Shown: positions 15,539 through 24,660 of the stretch, piece by piece
Layout: the number at the start of each line of letters is the position of its first letter
Position numbering within the stretch: the first letter of the stretch is position 1
DNA from: Aldersonia sp. NBC_00410
GTDB lineage: Bacteria; Actinomycetota; Actinomycetes; Mycobacteriales; Mycobacteriaceae
Direction of reading: 5' to 3'
NCBI RefSeq assembly: GCF_026342035.1
Contig: NZ_JAPENM010000003.1
Location: 62,001 to 126,000 of the forward strand
Length of the DNA: 64,000 nucleotides
Translations under genes and position numbers: made by a program
Notes under the pieces: generated by a model
What the model was told of the DNA's origin: nothing
What the model saw: only the letters and a program-made list of their open reading frames with translations
Databases searched by the model: none

Positions 15539-15985
15539 ATGATCATCGTGAGCACGGACGGATCCTGCCTCCGGAATCCGGGTGGCGCGATCGGCTGGGC
15601 CTGGGTGAACCATCAGGGCCCCAAGGCGAGCGGCGGCGCGACCACCGGAACGAACCAGATAGCGGAGTTGCGGGCAGTGCTGGAGGCGGTGCGAGCGCAT
15701 CCGGGGCCGGAGCCGCTGGTCATCGAAAGCGACTCGCAATACGCCATCCGGTGCGCCTCGCAGTGGTTGCCGGGCTGGCGACGCAACGGTTGGCGTACTT
15801 CGGCGGGAGCCCCGGTGAAGAACCTGGACCTGATTCAGCAGTTGGCCCGCACGATCGACGAGCGAACCGGGCCGGTCCGATTCCGCTGGGTCCGCGGCCA
15901 TGTCGGGGACGCGTTCAACGAACTGGCGGACGAACTAGCCGGCCTGGCTGCCCGCGCGGCAGTGGCGCCGGCCGCGGCCTCCTAA
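15539..15985 (+). CDS. rnhA: ribonuclease H, type I
   Basis: 148 residues, the size of a stand-alone RNase HI. The four-carboxylate metal site is complete: D7 in STDGSCLRNPGGA, E44 in QIAELRAV, D65 in IESDSQYAI and D131 in the NELADELAG helix. The substrate-positioning histidine is H121 in RWVRGHVGDA. It cuts RNA in RNA-DNA hybrids. The start is the ATG at 15539; the longer upstream frame is antisense-type shadow. It converges with the mce operon across a strong hairpin. Confidence 0.9.
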   Translation: MIIVSTDGSCLRNPGGAIGWAWVNHQGPKASGGATTGTNQIAELRAVLEAVRAHPGPEPLVIESDSQYAIRCASQWLPGWRRNGWRTSAGAPVKNLDLIQQLARTIDERTGPVRFRWVRGHVGDAFNELADELAGLAARAAVAPAAAS

Positions 15986-16009
15986 CAGCAGCAGCCGCTT
16001 AGTCGCAGC

Positions 16010-16046
16010 GGCCCGGCGGTGGTGTCAACGACACCACCACCGGGCC
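16010..16046. terminator. bidirectional hairpin terminator between rnhA and the mce operon
   Basis: A 17-bp stem with one G-T type mismatch (left arm 16010-16026, right arm 16030-16046) and a 3-base AAC loop. It is very GC-rich and has no clear U-tract, as is common in actinobacteria. It lies between two converging transcription units. Confidence 0.85.
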
Positions 16047-16066
16047 GATCGGATAGCGACTGCGTC

Positions 16067-16789
16067 TCAGGACTTGAGCAGCGGCGCATCCATCTTGCTG
16101 ACCAGCCACTTGCCGTCGACGTTTTCCATTGTCGCCACCAGCGAGATCTGCCCCTGCTGCGGCTGATTCTGGGTGCCGAGGCTGGTGATCGTCTGCCCGA
16201 TCGCTACGACGATCACCGCATTCTCGGTGTCGCCGGACTGGACACCGCACTGCACCTCGTCACCGCTCGAGCGCACCTGACCGGCGACCAACGGGTCGCG
16301 CAGCGCCTTGCTATTGGCATCGAACTCGTCGTGCCACTGCCCGGTTGCGCCATCGAGCACGTTCGTGAAGAACGTGTCGAGGTCGTTGTAGTCGTAGGTC
16401 ACGACCGTCTTCGCGTAGTCGCACATGGCATCCCGCGCCTCGCTCTGGGCGTCGAGAACGTCCTGGGCGTCCTGGTATTTCAGGTAGAAGACGACCGAGG
16501 TGGCGATGGCCGCGATTGCGACGACGGTGGCGACGGCGGCCGCCACCCACGCCAGCCGGTTGGATCGCTGTTTGGGCTGCGGCGGAACCTCCGGATCGGG
16601 ACTCACCGGTGTCGTGTCGGACGTCGTGTCGGCCGCCACCTCCGACTCCGGTGCGGGCGTCGGCTCCGGCGTCTCGGCCGGATTGGGGGTGTCCGCGTCG
16701 AATCGTTTGGTGGGTTCGTCGGGCGTTCCCGGATCGCCCCCCGGCTGGGCTGCGCTCTGGTCGTTCGGTCCGGTTTTGTCTTCAGCCAT
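16067..16789 (-). CDS. Mce-associated membrane protein
   Basis: 240 residues from the ATG at 16789. Residues 1-75 are acidic, Pro/Thr-rich and probably cytoplasmic. One TM helix lies at about 79-102 (RLAWVAAAVATVVAIAAIAT). The rest is an NTF2-like extracytoplasmic domain with YAKTVVTYDYNDLDTFF and DGATGQWHDEF. This is the layout of the Mce-associated (Mam) proteins encoded after mceF in mycobacteria and nocardiae, thought to stabilise the Mce complex. The gene ends the operon, 143 bases after mceF. A GAGGAAG 15 bases upstream is far for a ribosome site, so a slightly earlier start is possible. Confidence 0.88.
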   Translation of the reverse strand: MAEDKTGPNDQSAAQPGGDPGTPDEPTKRFDADTPNPAETPEPTPAPESEVAADTTSDTTPVSPDPEVPPQPKQRSNRLAWVAAAVATVVAIAAIATSVVFYLKYQDAQDVLDAQSEARDAMCDYAKTVVTYDYNDLDTFFTNVLDGATGQWHDEFDANSKALRDPLVAGQVRSSGDEVQCGVQSGDTENAVIVVAIGQTITSLGTQNQPQQGQISLVATMENVDGKWLVSKMDAPLLKS

Positions 16790-16932
16790 CAATACATCTC
16801 GTACTTCCTCGGCGCGGGCGCGCCGACTCGTAGCTTTCCCGCGCGGCGGGCGATGCGGTTGCTCCCCCCGCACGCCACCCGGGACGTCCCCCGGCGAGTA
16901 TGCCGGGTGTCATTTCGACGTGGACCACCTCA

Positions 16933-18090
16933 TCAGTTCGGAAGTGGGGTCGACATCTGGTTCGGATCGACGTCCGGCGGAATCGTCGCGCCGTTGTTCG
17001 GTATATCCGGACGCGGCGCATTCGCCGAACCGCGAATCTGAATATTCGGGTTGTTGGTCACGCAGTAGTTCCACAGCGGGACGCGCGCCTCGTCCACGTT
17101 CGCGGGCGAGACCGGGGTCGTGTTGTAGTCGCAGGTCGGCCGGACCCAGATATCGGCCAAGGCGTTGAATTTGTTGTCGTGCGCGGGGACGCCGAGCGCC
17201 AGCGCACCGTCCCGCAGCGACGGGAACAGCGCCTGCAGTGCGGGTGTACGCAGCCGCGCCGCCTGTGCGATTGCCACGAAATTCGTCACCAGGTTCGTGA
17301 TCGGATCCGTCGTGTCGGCGACCACGCCGCCGACTGTGGCAAGTTGGCCCGGACCGAGTTGGAGCAAGCGGCGAACCTCCTCGTCGGCCGCATTGAGCTC
17401 ATCGAACAGCACGCCGGTATTGCGCGTCAGGGTGGACAGGTCCGGCTGGATCTGGCTCGTCGTCGCGGTAATGGTGCGCAGGTTCGCGATCAGGCTGGTC
17501 GTCTGTGGCAGCAGCGAATCAAGGCCGGACATCGTCACGCTGATGCCGTCGATGACGCTCTTCAGCTGGTCCGGCCCACCCTCGAGCGCGGTGTAGAGCT
17601 CATCGAGCACCACCTTGTACTCGGCCGGATCGATCTGGCTGATGAGGGTGCTGGTGTGGTCGAGCAGGTCGGGCAACGGCACCGGAGTCTCGACCTGGTC
17701 GGCGGCGATCACCGTACCGTCGGTCAGGAAGGGCGCGTCGTTGCTAACCGGGCGGAAGTCGATGTACTGCTCGCCCGCACCGGAAAGGGCCTCGACGGCG
17801 ACGGTTCCGCCGGCCGGGACCTTGATCTTCGAATCGAGCTTCGCAGTGACCGAGACGCCATTGTCGGTGAGCGCGATCCCGGTCACCTTGCCGACCCGCG
17901 ACCCGCGCAAGGTGACGTCGTTGTTGGGTTGCAGCCCGCCGGATCGGTCCATGTTGACCGTCACCGTGTACGTGGTGTGCAGCGGGTTGTACCGGACGAT
18001 GCCGAGCATCAGGTAGCCCGCGCCGATCAGCAGGACGAGCACCAGTCCGACATTGGCGACCAAGAGCTTGTGTTGGCGAACCCAACTCAT
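16933..18090 (-). CDS. mceF: Mce family protein MceF
   Basis: 385 residues: a TM anchor at about 8-30 (KLLVANVGLVLVLLIGAGYL), the MlaD/Mce domain at about 38-120 (TYTVTVNMDRSGGLQPNNDV, LRGSRVGKVTGI), a helical middle, and a low-complexity Pro/Asn-rich tail. Mce proteins form the hexameric or elongated tunnel that carries lipids through the periplasm to the YrbE permease. As sixth and last of the set it overlaps mceE by four bases (ATGA), so translation is coupled. Confidence 0.93.
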   Translation of the reverse strand: MSWVRQHKLLVANVGLVLVLLIGAGYLMLGIVRYNPLHTTYTVTVNMDRSGGLQPNNDVTLRGSRVGKVTGIALTDNGVSVTAKLDSKIKVPAGGTVAVEALSGAGEQYIDFRPVSNDAPFLTDGTVIAADQVETPVPLPDLLDHTSTLISQIDPAEYKVVLDELYTALEGGPDQLKSVIDGISVTMSGLDSLLPQTTSLIANLRTITATTSQIQPDLSTLTRNTGVLFDELNAADEEVRRLLQLGPGQLATVGGVVADTTDPITNLVTNFVAIAQAARLRTPALQALFPSLRDGALALGVPAHDNKFNALADIWVRPTCDYNTTPVSPANVDEARVPLWNYCVTNNPNIQIRGSANAPRPDIPNNGATIPPDVDPNQMSTPLPN

Positions 18091-19190
18091 CGGGCGCCCC
18101 CCTGCAGCCGGTACTGAACTCTCTCGAGCACCTCGATCAAGCTGCCGATGAAGGCCTTCACGTCCGAGCCGTCCGGGACCCGGCTGCCCAACGGGTCGCT
18201 GAGCGCACCGACACTGAGGTACTGCAGTGTCACTCCCACCGCGAGGGTGGTGCCCTGCATCGAGGCGACCGCCTTCGGCCGCACCTCGTGCAGCGTGGCC
18301 AACGTCTGCGGAAAGTCGTCGCCCATGTCCGACAAGCCGTTCATCAGCTTCGTCGTGTTGTCGAGTAGACCGCTGAGCTGATCGTGGGTGGTCGTGGCGA
18401 AATCGCCGAGTGCGTCACTGGTGACTGCCACTTTGGCGAGCAGATCGCCGATCGTCTGATTGTTCTCGGCCAGAACGCCGATCATCGCCGGCAGCGAGTC
18501 GGCGACCTGGCCGAGCGCGACCTTGTTCTGGTTGATCGTCCCAAGCGTGGCGTTCAGCCCGTTGAGGGTCTCGTCGATGTGTACGGTCTGCGAGTTCAGG
18601 CTGGTGATGATGTTGGTCATCTCCACGACCAGGTGCGAAATCTGCGGTCCGCGTCCACCGACGATCGAATCCGCTTCCGAGACAAGCTTCGACAGCTGGT
18701 TCAGACCGCCACCATTGACGAGCAGAGACAACGAGGTCAGCAACTCCTCGACCGTCGCGCCTGCGGACGTCTGTTCGAGCTCGATTGTGGAACCGTCGGT
18801 AAGCAGTTGCTGCCCAGGCTCTTTCGGCGGCATCGCGATGGCGACGAAGACGTCGCCGAGGGGGGTGGCCTGGCGCAACTCCGCGGTGGACTTGGTCGGC
18901 AGGGCGACGTCCTTGCGGATCTTCATCGCCACGTCGGCAGTGAAATTCGTGGTGGTGATGTCGGTGACGATGCCGACGTCGGAACCGCCGATCTTGACCT
19001 TGGCCTGATCGGGGAGGTTGAGCGCGTCCTCGAAAATCGCATGAACGGTGTAGGTCTCACCGTCAACCTGCGGCTTGGGGAGCGGAATGTTCTCCACGGT
19101 GACGCTGCACGCCGGTATGGCCAGCAAGGCGACCACGGCGACGAGCCCGGTCAGGGCTCTGGGTCGCGTACCCATACGTGGCAGCCTCAT
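18087..19190 (-). CDS. mceE: Mce family lipoprotein MceE (LprK-like)
   Basis: 367 residues. A signal sequence ends in a lipobox LLAIPAC with Cys28, so the mature protein should be lipid-anchored, as expected for the fifth Mce protein. The Mce domain follows (TYTVHAIFEDALNLPDQAKV, IGGSDVGIVTDI) and then a long coiled, helical region rich in N/L heptads. The ATG at 19190 overlaps the mceD stop by four bases. Confidence 0.93.
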   Translation of the reverse strand: MRLPRMGTRPRALTGLVAVVALLAIPACSVTVENIPLPKPQVDGETYTVHAIFEDALNLPDQAKVKIGGSDVGIVTDITTTNFTADVAMKIRKDVALPTKSTAELRQATPLGDVFVAIAMPPKEPGQQLLTDGSTIELEQTSAGATVEELLTSLSLLVNGGGLNQLSKLVSEADSIVGGRGPQISHLVVEMTNIITSLNSQTVHIDETLNGLNATLGTINQNKVALGQVADSLPAMIGVLAENNQTIGDLLAKVAVTSDALGDFATTTHDQLSGLLDNTTKLMNGLSDMGDDFPQTLATLHEVRPKAVASMQGTTLAVGVTLQYLSVGALSDPLGSRVPDGSDVKAFIGSLIEVLERVQYRLQGGAR

Positions 19191-20284
19191 CGGATCACCC
19201 CCAGTAGCGCGGCTGTCAGCCCGAGGTCGGGGCCGAAGTCCTTCAATTTGCCCGTGCGGCAACCGTCGGACCGCATCTGGATGCGTTCGCAGAACAGGCT
19301 GAGCAACTCGTTGTCGAACAGCGCCCGGTCCGTGAGCGCGTGCAGTCGGACGGCGCGCTCCTCGCGGCTCACGGCGTTGTCGATGTTCTGGAACAGCAGC
19401 GGTCCTACGTCGACGATCTCGGTGAGGCCGCGGGCGTTCTGCCGTAACTGCTGCGTGGTTCCGGTCAGCCGGGTGAGCGAATCGCCGAATGCCTGCTTGT
19501 TCTCGGCGAGCACCGAACTGGTGTTGGTCAGGAAATCGTCGAGCTGATCGAGCACGGCCTCCAGGCCCGGCGCCTGATCGGCGAGCAGACCGGACATCTG
19601 GGTCAGATTGTTGCTGAAATCCCGGACCGTCTGATCGTTCTCGGCGATCATCTGGGTCAGCTCGTTGAGCTTGATGATGCTGTTGGACACGGCATCCTGG
19701 TTGTCGAGGCCGGTCTTCAGCGCGCCCGACAACGCATCGAGAGTGCGGCGAATGTCCTCGCCGTGACCGTTCAGGATCTGATACAGGTTGTCGGCAGCCA
19801 GCGGCCCGGTGGGGTTGGCGGCGCTCGGGGAGAGCGCCGCGGCGAACTCGTCGATCGTCTTGATCAGCGTGCCGATTTCGACCGGCGTGCGCGTGCGGCC
19901 CAGCGGAATATGGTCGCCATCCTGGAGTTTCGGACCGTCCCCGGCGTAGGCGGGAGTCAGCTCGATATGCCGGTTGGTCACGACCGACGGCGAGACCGAC
20001 GCCGCGATCGCCGCGGCGGGCACCGGAGTGTCGCCGTCCAGCGACATCTGCACCAGAACGTATTCACCCTTGGGCTCGATCTTGTCGATCTTGCCGATGG
20101 TAAGTCCGAGCACAGCCACTTCGTTGCCCTCGTAGACTCCGGCGATATTCTCGAAGTCGGCGGTGACGTGGATGGTCTTACCGAGTGCATCGTTCACCGA
20201 ATCCGGCACGAGCGAGCACCCGGCAACGAACGTCGCGACGCCGCACACCGCGAGTGCCTTGATGTTTCGAATGACCCACCCCAT
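19187..20284 (-). CDS. mceD: Mce family protein MceD, with lipobox
   Basis: 365 residues from the ATG at 20284, which shares one base with the mceC stop. The Mce domain is at about 35-120 (IHVTADFENIAGVYEGNEV, LGLTIGKIDKI), then a helical region. The N-terminus MGWVIRNIKALAVCGVATFV is followed by AGC-SLVPD, a good lipobox with Cys23. MceD is the fourth protein, and in M. tuberculosis the lipoprotein is usually MceE, so this operon seems to specify two lipoproteins. Confidence 0.92.
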   Translation of the reverse strand: MGWVIRNIKALAVCGVATFVAGCSLVPDSVNDALGKTIHVTADFENIAGVYEGNEVAVLGLTIGKIDKIEPKGEYVLVQMSLDGDTPVPAAAIAASVSPSVVTNRHIELTPAYAGDGPKLQDGDHIPLGRTRTPVEIGTLIKTIDEFAAALSPSAANPTGPLAADNLYQILNGHGEDIRRTLDALSGALKTGLDNQDAVSNSIIKLNELTQMIAENDQTVRDFSNNLTQMSGLLADQAPGLEAVLDQLDDFLTNTSSVLAENKQAFGDSLTRLTGTTQQLRQNARGLTEIVDVGPLLFQNIDNAVSREERAVRLHALTDRALFDNELLSLFCERIQMRSDGCRTGKLKDFGPDLGLTAALLGVIR

Positions 20285-21279
20285 TACTGGCACCCCTCGA
20301 TCACCTGGACGAAGCACAACCAGTTGTCCGGGAAGATCCACGGCGCACCGACGTCACCGTAGTTGCCGTTGCCGAACGCGTTGTTCAACTGGCGCACGGT
20401 CACCGGCATGATTTCCAGCAGGTGATTGAGGTTGTCTCGGTTCTTCTCCAGGCCCTGCGACATCGTGTCGAGCGTCTGCAGCATCGGGCCGAACTGGTCG
20501 TTGTTCTCGACGCCGATCTCCTGCAACTGCCGCGACAGCGTGGCCATCGAATCCAGCAACTGCTCAATCAGGGCCTGCTGCTCCATGATCCGATTGCCGA
20601 TCGCCTCACCCTGGCCCATGATCGACAGAATGTTGTTGCGGTTGTCGGCGAGCAGTGACGTCACCTGGTCGAGGTTCTGCAGCAGCGAGTTCACCTCGTC
20701 GCGACGGTTGTTGATCACCTGGGCCAGTGCGCCGACGCTGTCGAGGGCCTGCGCCGCGATCTGTGGGCTGTCGCCGAGTTGCTGGTCGAGCAGCGTGAGC
20801 GACTCGGTGATCTTGTTCGCATCGATCGCCTCGAACTTCGGCGTACCGATCTGCACGACATCGGCGAGATCGTAGGGAACGCTGCTGTTCGACAGCCGAA
20901 TCCGATTGTCCGGCAAGCCGGAACCGTCACCGGGCTCCAGGTCGATGTAGTGCGCGCCGAGGATGGTGGACATCTTGATCGTCGCGTGCGCATCAGGTCC
21001 GAGGGCGAGACCGCGGTCGAGTTGCAGCTTCACCACGATGTGGTCGCCGTCGAGTTTCGCCGACCGCACCTGGCCCACATCGATTCCGGCAATCTTCACC
21101 TTGTCACCGGGGCGCATGCCTGCGGCCTGGACGAACTCTACCGAGACGGACTTCTCGCCGACGCCGACGGACTTGATCGCGCTCGAACCGAGCAGCAGCA
21201 CGACGATGACGGCCGCGCCGAGCAGGCCGATCCAGAAGGGGCGGTTGCGCCGGAAGTCCGGCCGTGGAATTCGCGCCAT
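20284..21279 (-). CDS. mceC: Mce family protein MceC
   Basis: 331 residues from the ATG at 21279, sharing one base with the mceB stop (TGATG). A TM anchor lies at about 15-35 (FWIGLLGAAVIVVLLLGSSA), the Mce domain at 45-125 (VSVEFVQAAGMRPGDKVKIA, GIDVGQVRSAKL), then coiled-coil-like helices. The short C-terminus (NWLCFVQVIEGCQ) has two cysteines that could pair. Structural subunit of the lipid tunnel. Confidence 0.93.
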   Translation of the reverse strand: MARIPRPDFRRNRPFWIGLLGAAVIVVLLLGSSAIKSVGVGEKSVSVEFVQAAGMRPGDKVKIAGIDVGQVRSAKLDGDHIVVKLQLDRGLALGPDAHATIKMSTILGAHYIDLEPGDGSGLPDNRIRLSNSSVPYDLADVVQIGTPKFEAIDANKITESLTLLDQQLGDSPQIAAQALDSVGALAQVINNRRDEVNSLLQNLDQVTSLLADNRNNILSIMGQGEAIGNRIMEQQALIEQLLDSMATLSRQLQEIGVENNDQFGPMLQTLDTMSQGLEKNRDNLNHLLEIMPVTVRQLNNAFGNGNYGDVGAPWIFPDNWLCFVQVIEGCQ

Positions 21280-22304
21280 CAGCGGCACACCTCCGAATGC
21301 GAGTTGCCGCCGACCTGGGAAAACAGACCGGGCGGGAACAGCACGCCCCACAGCGACACGTCGAGACTGCAGAAGTAGGCGTTCGCCCAGGCGCCGTTCT
21401 GGCTGATTCGGGCGATCGCGGTGAGCACCGGCGGTAGGTCGATCGCGGCCTGGTCGAGCGCGGCGCCATTGCCCACCAGGTAGTTCAGCGCCGTCGATGT
21501 CGAGTCCGAGGTGGTCTGCAACTGCGGCTGAATCTGCCCGATCATGTCGGCCATGGCATCGGTCGCGCCGGCGACTCGTTGCGTGGAGTTCAGCAGCGTC
21601 TGGCCCTGTGCGTACAGTCCGCCGACCAGGAATTGGGTCTGCGCGATCAGTGATTCCAGCTCGGTGCTGCGGTTCGCCAACCCGGACAGCACGCCGCTGA
21701 GATTGTCGATGACGCTGCCGAGAATCACGTCACGCTGCTGAACGGTGACGGCGAGGCCGGCGGCCTGCGTGATGAAGGCGCTCAGCGAGACGTTGTCACC
21801 CTGCAGCGCCTGAATCAGCGTGTTGGACAGTGAATTCACCTGTTCGGGCTGCAACGTGGAGAACAGTGGCTCGAACCCGTTCAGCAGCCCGGAGATATCG
21901 AACGAGGGCTCGGTGTGGTCGAGGGGAATCGCGCCCCCTGCCTCGAGCGGGGTGGCGTCGCCCTTGCCAGGGGCCAGCGCCAGGTACCGCTGTCCGATCA
22001 GATTCTGGTACCGCACAAGAGCTTTGGTGTTCGAGTAGAGCTGCTGATCGTCCTGCACGACGAAAGTGACGTTGGCGTTGTGGTTCGAGTCGAGCGCAAT
22101 GCGCTCCACCCGGCCCACCCGCACACCCGAGATGCGGACATCGTCGCCGCCGTGCAGACCGAGCACGTCGGAGAACGTCGCGGAATAGGACTGCGTGTCA
22201 CCTTCGACGTTGCGCTGCAGGGTGGACCAGGTCACCCAGGTGACCACAATCGAGATGATCGCGAACAGGCTGAAGCCGATCAGCGGCTTGGCGACGGTCC
22301 TCAC
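21279..22304 (-). CDS. mceB: Mce family protein MceB
   Basis: 341 residues from the GTG at 22304, which overlaps the mceA stop by four bases (GTGA). The longer frame upstream is out-of-phase mceA sequence. TM anchor at about 6-26 (LIGFSLFAIISIVVTWVTW), Mce domain (SYSATFSDVLGLHGGDDVRI, SGVRVGRVERIAL), then helices. Length matches MceB proteins. Confidence 0.93.
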   Translation of the reverse strand: MRTVAKPLIGFSLFAIISIVVTWVTWSTLQRNVEGDTQSYSATFSDVLGLHGGDDVRISGVRVGRVERIALDSNHNANVTFVVQDDQQLYSNTKALVRYQNLIGQRYLALAPGKGDATPLEAGGAIPLDHTEPSFDISGLLNGFEPLFSTLQPEQVNSLSNTLIQALQGDNVSLSAFITQAAGLAVTVQQRDVILGSVIDNLSGVLSGLANRSTELESLIAQTQFLVGGLYAQGQTLLNSTQRVAGATDAMADMIGQIQPQLQTTSDSTSTALNYLVGNGAALDQAAIDLPPVLTAIARISQNGAWANAYFCSLDVSLWGVLFPPGLFSQVGGNSHSEVCR

Positions 22305-23779
22305 CGCACACCCCCGTCCGTTACGGCTGTCGTCGAAACCGGATACAGCGCACCACCCTTGAGAGCAGCGCCGAGCAGCATCAGCTGGGTCGCGTTCGCC
22401 CGGTGACCGGAGAGCGCCTGCACCGCTGCCTGCCCGCGCAGGCCGCCCGGCCGCACCGATGCGGGTGTAGTCGCGTTCGCCGGGGTCGCGCCGGGCAGTT
22501 GTGGCAGCGGCACGTTGGGCAACTGCAGCCCGGGCAGTTGTGGCAACTGCGGGGCGGGCAACTGCAGGTTGGGCAGTGGGAGGTTGGGCAGTTGCGGCAG
22601 CGCCGGGACCTGTGGCGCGGGTATCGCGGGCACTTCCGGTGCAGCGACGGGCGCCGGGCCGGCCGTGTCGAGGCGTCGCGGCAGCATCTCCGAGGGCAGC
22701 ACACCGGGATTGGAGCCGATCGGCGCCGTGGCGCAACTCGGGCCGGCCATGTCGCCGTAGCGCGGGCAGTCCGCCCGGGTGTACGGCGTGAAGGGCGTGA
22801 ACGAGAGGTCCATGCTCCACGCCATCTGCTGGGCCGGACCCCAGTTGAAGGTGGTGTTCAGCGCTGCGAGTGAGTTGTTCAGATTGACCATCGTCTGCGT
22901 GATCGCCGACGGATCGCCCGCCATCGCGCCGAAGACGTTGTCGAGTCCGACCACGAGTTCCTTGCCGGAGTTGGGGTTTGCCGCGAACAGTGCGTTCACG
23001 GTGTCGACGGTGCCGCCCGCGGAGGCGAGCAGCGCGACGAGGTTGTCGCGTTCGGCGACAAGCGTGTTCGCCGTGGTGACCGAGCTGTTCAGCACGTCGA
23101 TCAGTTCGGGCATCGACTCGTTGACCCCCGCGGCGGCCGCGCCGAAGTTCTGCAGGTCGGCACCGAGATCGGGGATTGCCGCATCGACTGCGGTGAGCCA
23201 GTTGTCGAGCCGGGCGATGGTGGAGCCGGGAGCGCGACCGCCCGGCTCCAGCGCGGTGGTGAGCGTGCCGAGCACCTGCCCGAGCTGTACCGGATCGATC
23301 TGGTCGGCGATATTTCGCAGCTGGGTCAGGGTGTCCTGCAGCGCGATGGTGCTCTTGCTCTTGTCCTCGGGAATCTCCGCGCCGGTCTCGAGCGGGGTGG
23401 CCGGACCGTTGTCGATCAACTCCACCGAAGTCACCGCGAAAATGTTGCTCGGCACGACGCGCGCGGTGACGCTGCTCGGCACACCGTCGAGGTAGTTCGG
23501 ATCCATATTGATCTGCACCCGCTGAATCTCGCCCTGGGCGGCGACCTGCACACCTTCCACCTGGCCGACCAGCACACCGCGGAACTTGACGTCGGCGTCG
23601 GCGGGCAGTCCGTCACCGGTGGTGGTGAGCAACGCGGTAACCGGGGCCTTTTCTTCGAAGTCGCCGCGGTAGCGCATCATCAGCAGGGTCAACAGCAAGG
23701 CCAGGACCGCGATCAGCACGACGCCTGCCACGAAAAGTTGCCGGATCGTCGGACCGCGTCCGCTCGGATCGATGATCAC
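22301..23779 (-). CDS. mceA: Mce family protein MceA with Leu/Pro repeat tail
   Basis: 492 residues from the GTG at 23779, ten bases after yrbEB. TM anchor at about 13-34 (LFVAGVVLIAVLALLLTLLM), Mce domain at about 40-130 (PVTALLTTTGDGLPADADVK, FRGVLVGQVEGVQV), helical middle, and a long tail. Between about residues 370 and 430 the tail is an irregular repeat of PQLP, PNLPLP and LQLP units, with near-absence of charge. MceA tails are often extended and may reach outward through the envelope. The repeat is an elaboration of this protein. Confidence 0.92.
   Translation of the reverse strand: MIIDPSGRGPTIRQLFVAGVVLIAVLALLLTLLMMRYRGDFEEKAPVTALLTTTGDGLPADADVKFRGVLVGQVEGVQVAAQGEIQRVQINMDPNYLDGVPSSVTARVVPSNIFAVTSVELIDNGPATPLETGAEIPEDKSKSTIALQDTLTQLRNIADQIDPVQLGQVLGTLTTALEPGGRAPGSTIARLDNWLTAVDAAIPDLGADLQNFGAAAAGVNESMPELIDVLNSSVTTANTLVAERDNLVALLASAGGTVDTVNALFAANPNSGKELVVGLDNVFGAMAGDPSAITQTMVNLNNSLAALNTTFNWGPAQQMAWSMDLSFTPFTPYTRADCPRYGDMAGPSCATAPIGSNPGVLPSEMLPRRLDTAGPAPVAAPEVPAIPAPQVPALPQLPNLPLPNLQLPAPQLPQLPGLQLPNVPLPQLPGATPANATTPASVRPGGLRGQAAVQALSGHRANATQLMLLGAALKGGALYPVSTTAVTDGGVR
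22490..22650 (-). repeat. imperfect tandem repeat coding the Leu/Pro-rich MceA tail
   Basis: About 160 bases of degenerate 9-12-base units around GGGCAGTTG and GGGCAACTG (plus strand) encode alternating leucine-proline motifs of MceA. The repeat keeps the reading frame. Confidence 0.8.
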
Positions 23780-23789
23780 TTGGTCCCCC

Positions 23790-24659
23790 TCAGCCCGAAA
23801 TCCTGATGCCGGGCGTGATCCCCCAGATCGCCAAGGTCAGGAACATGTTCGCGAAGACCACGACGATGATGCACATCTTGATCGCGCGGCCCGCCGCGAC
23901 GCCGACACCCTCGGGCCCGCCGGAGGCGAAGAAGCCGTAGTAACACTGGATGAACGTCGTCAGCGCGACGAAGATCATCGCTTTCGCGAGTGAATAGAGC
24001 ACGTCCGTACTGACCAGGAATTGATAGAAATAGTGCATATAGGTGCCGCCGGAGGAGCCACCGATCAGCGTGACGGTGAGCTTGCACGAGATGTAGGCAC
24101 CGGCCAGGCCGAGGCAGTAGAGCGGCACGATCGCGATCATCGCGGCGATCATGCGGGTGGTGACCAGGTAGGGCATCGGGCGGATCGCGACCGACTCGAG
24201 CGCGTCGATTTCTTCGGAGATGCGCATCGAACCCAGCTGGGCGGTGAATCGGCAGCCGGCCTGCACCGCGAAGGCCAGCGTGGCCAGTAGCGGCCCGATC
24301 TCGCGGGTGGTCGCGAACGCGGAGATCGCGCCGGTGAGCGGGCCCATGCCAAGCAGGTTCAGCGCCGTGTAGCCCTCCATACCGACGGTGATGCCGCCGA
24401 ACACGGACAAGATCAGCACGACGCCGATGGTGCCGCCGCCGACTATGAGCGAGCCGTTGCCCCACGTCACGTCGGAGAGCAGGCGCCATACCTCTTTCGG
24501 GTACTGCCGCAGCGCGAGCGGGACGGCGCCGATCGCCTTGAGGAAGAAGACCAATTGGTGGCCCATCCGGGCGACCAGATTGAACGGGCCGGTGACGAGC
24601 CCACGCAGCGCACGCAGCGGGCGCAGCAGGGGTGGGACGTAGCGCGTGGAAACGGACAC
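23790..24659 (-). CDS. yrbEB: MlaE/YrbE-family lipid ABC permease YrbEB
   Basis: 289 residues from the GTG at 24659, one base after the yrbEA stop. About five to six membrane helices; the conserved cytoplasmic EE-x-D-A-L loop is RISEEIDALESVAIRPMPY. With YrbEA it forms the inner-membrane permease that receives lipids from the Mce tunnel; the partner ATPase (Mkl/MceG type) is not in this window, as usual since it is encoded elsewhere. Confidence 0.94.
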   Translation of the reverse strand: MSVSTRYVPPLLRPLRALRGLVTGPFNLVARMGHQLVFFLKAIGAVPLALRQYPKEVWRLLSDVTWGNGSLIVGGGTIGVVLILSVFGGITVGMEGYTALNLLGMGPLTGAISAFATTREIGPLLATLAFAVQAGCRFTAQLGSMRISEEIDALESVAIRPMPYLVTTRMIAAMIAIVPLYCLGLAGAYISCKLTVTLIGGSSGGTYMHYFYQFLVSTDVLYSLAKAMIFVALTTFIQCYYGFFASGGPEGVGVAAGRAIKMCIIVVVFANMFLTLAIWGITPGIRISG

Positions 24660-24660
24660 G

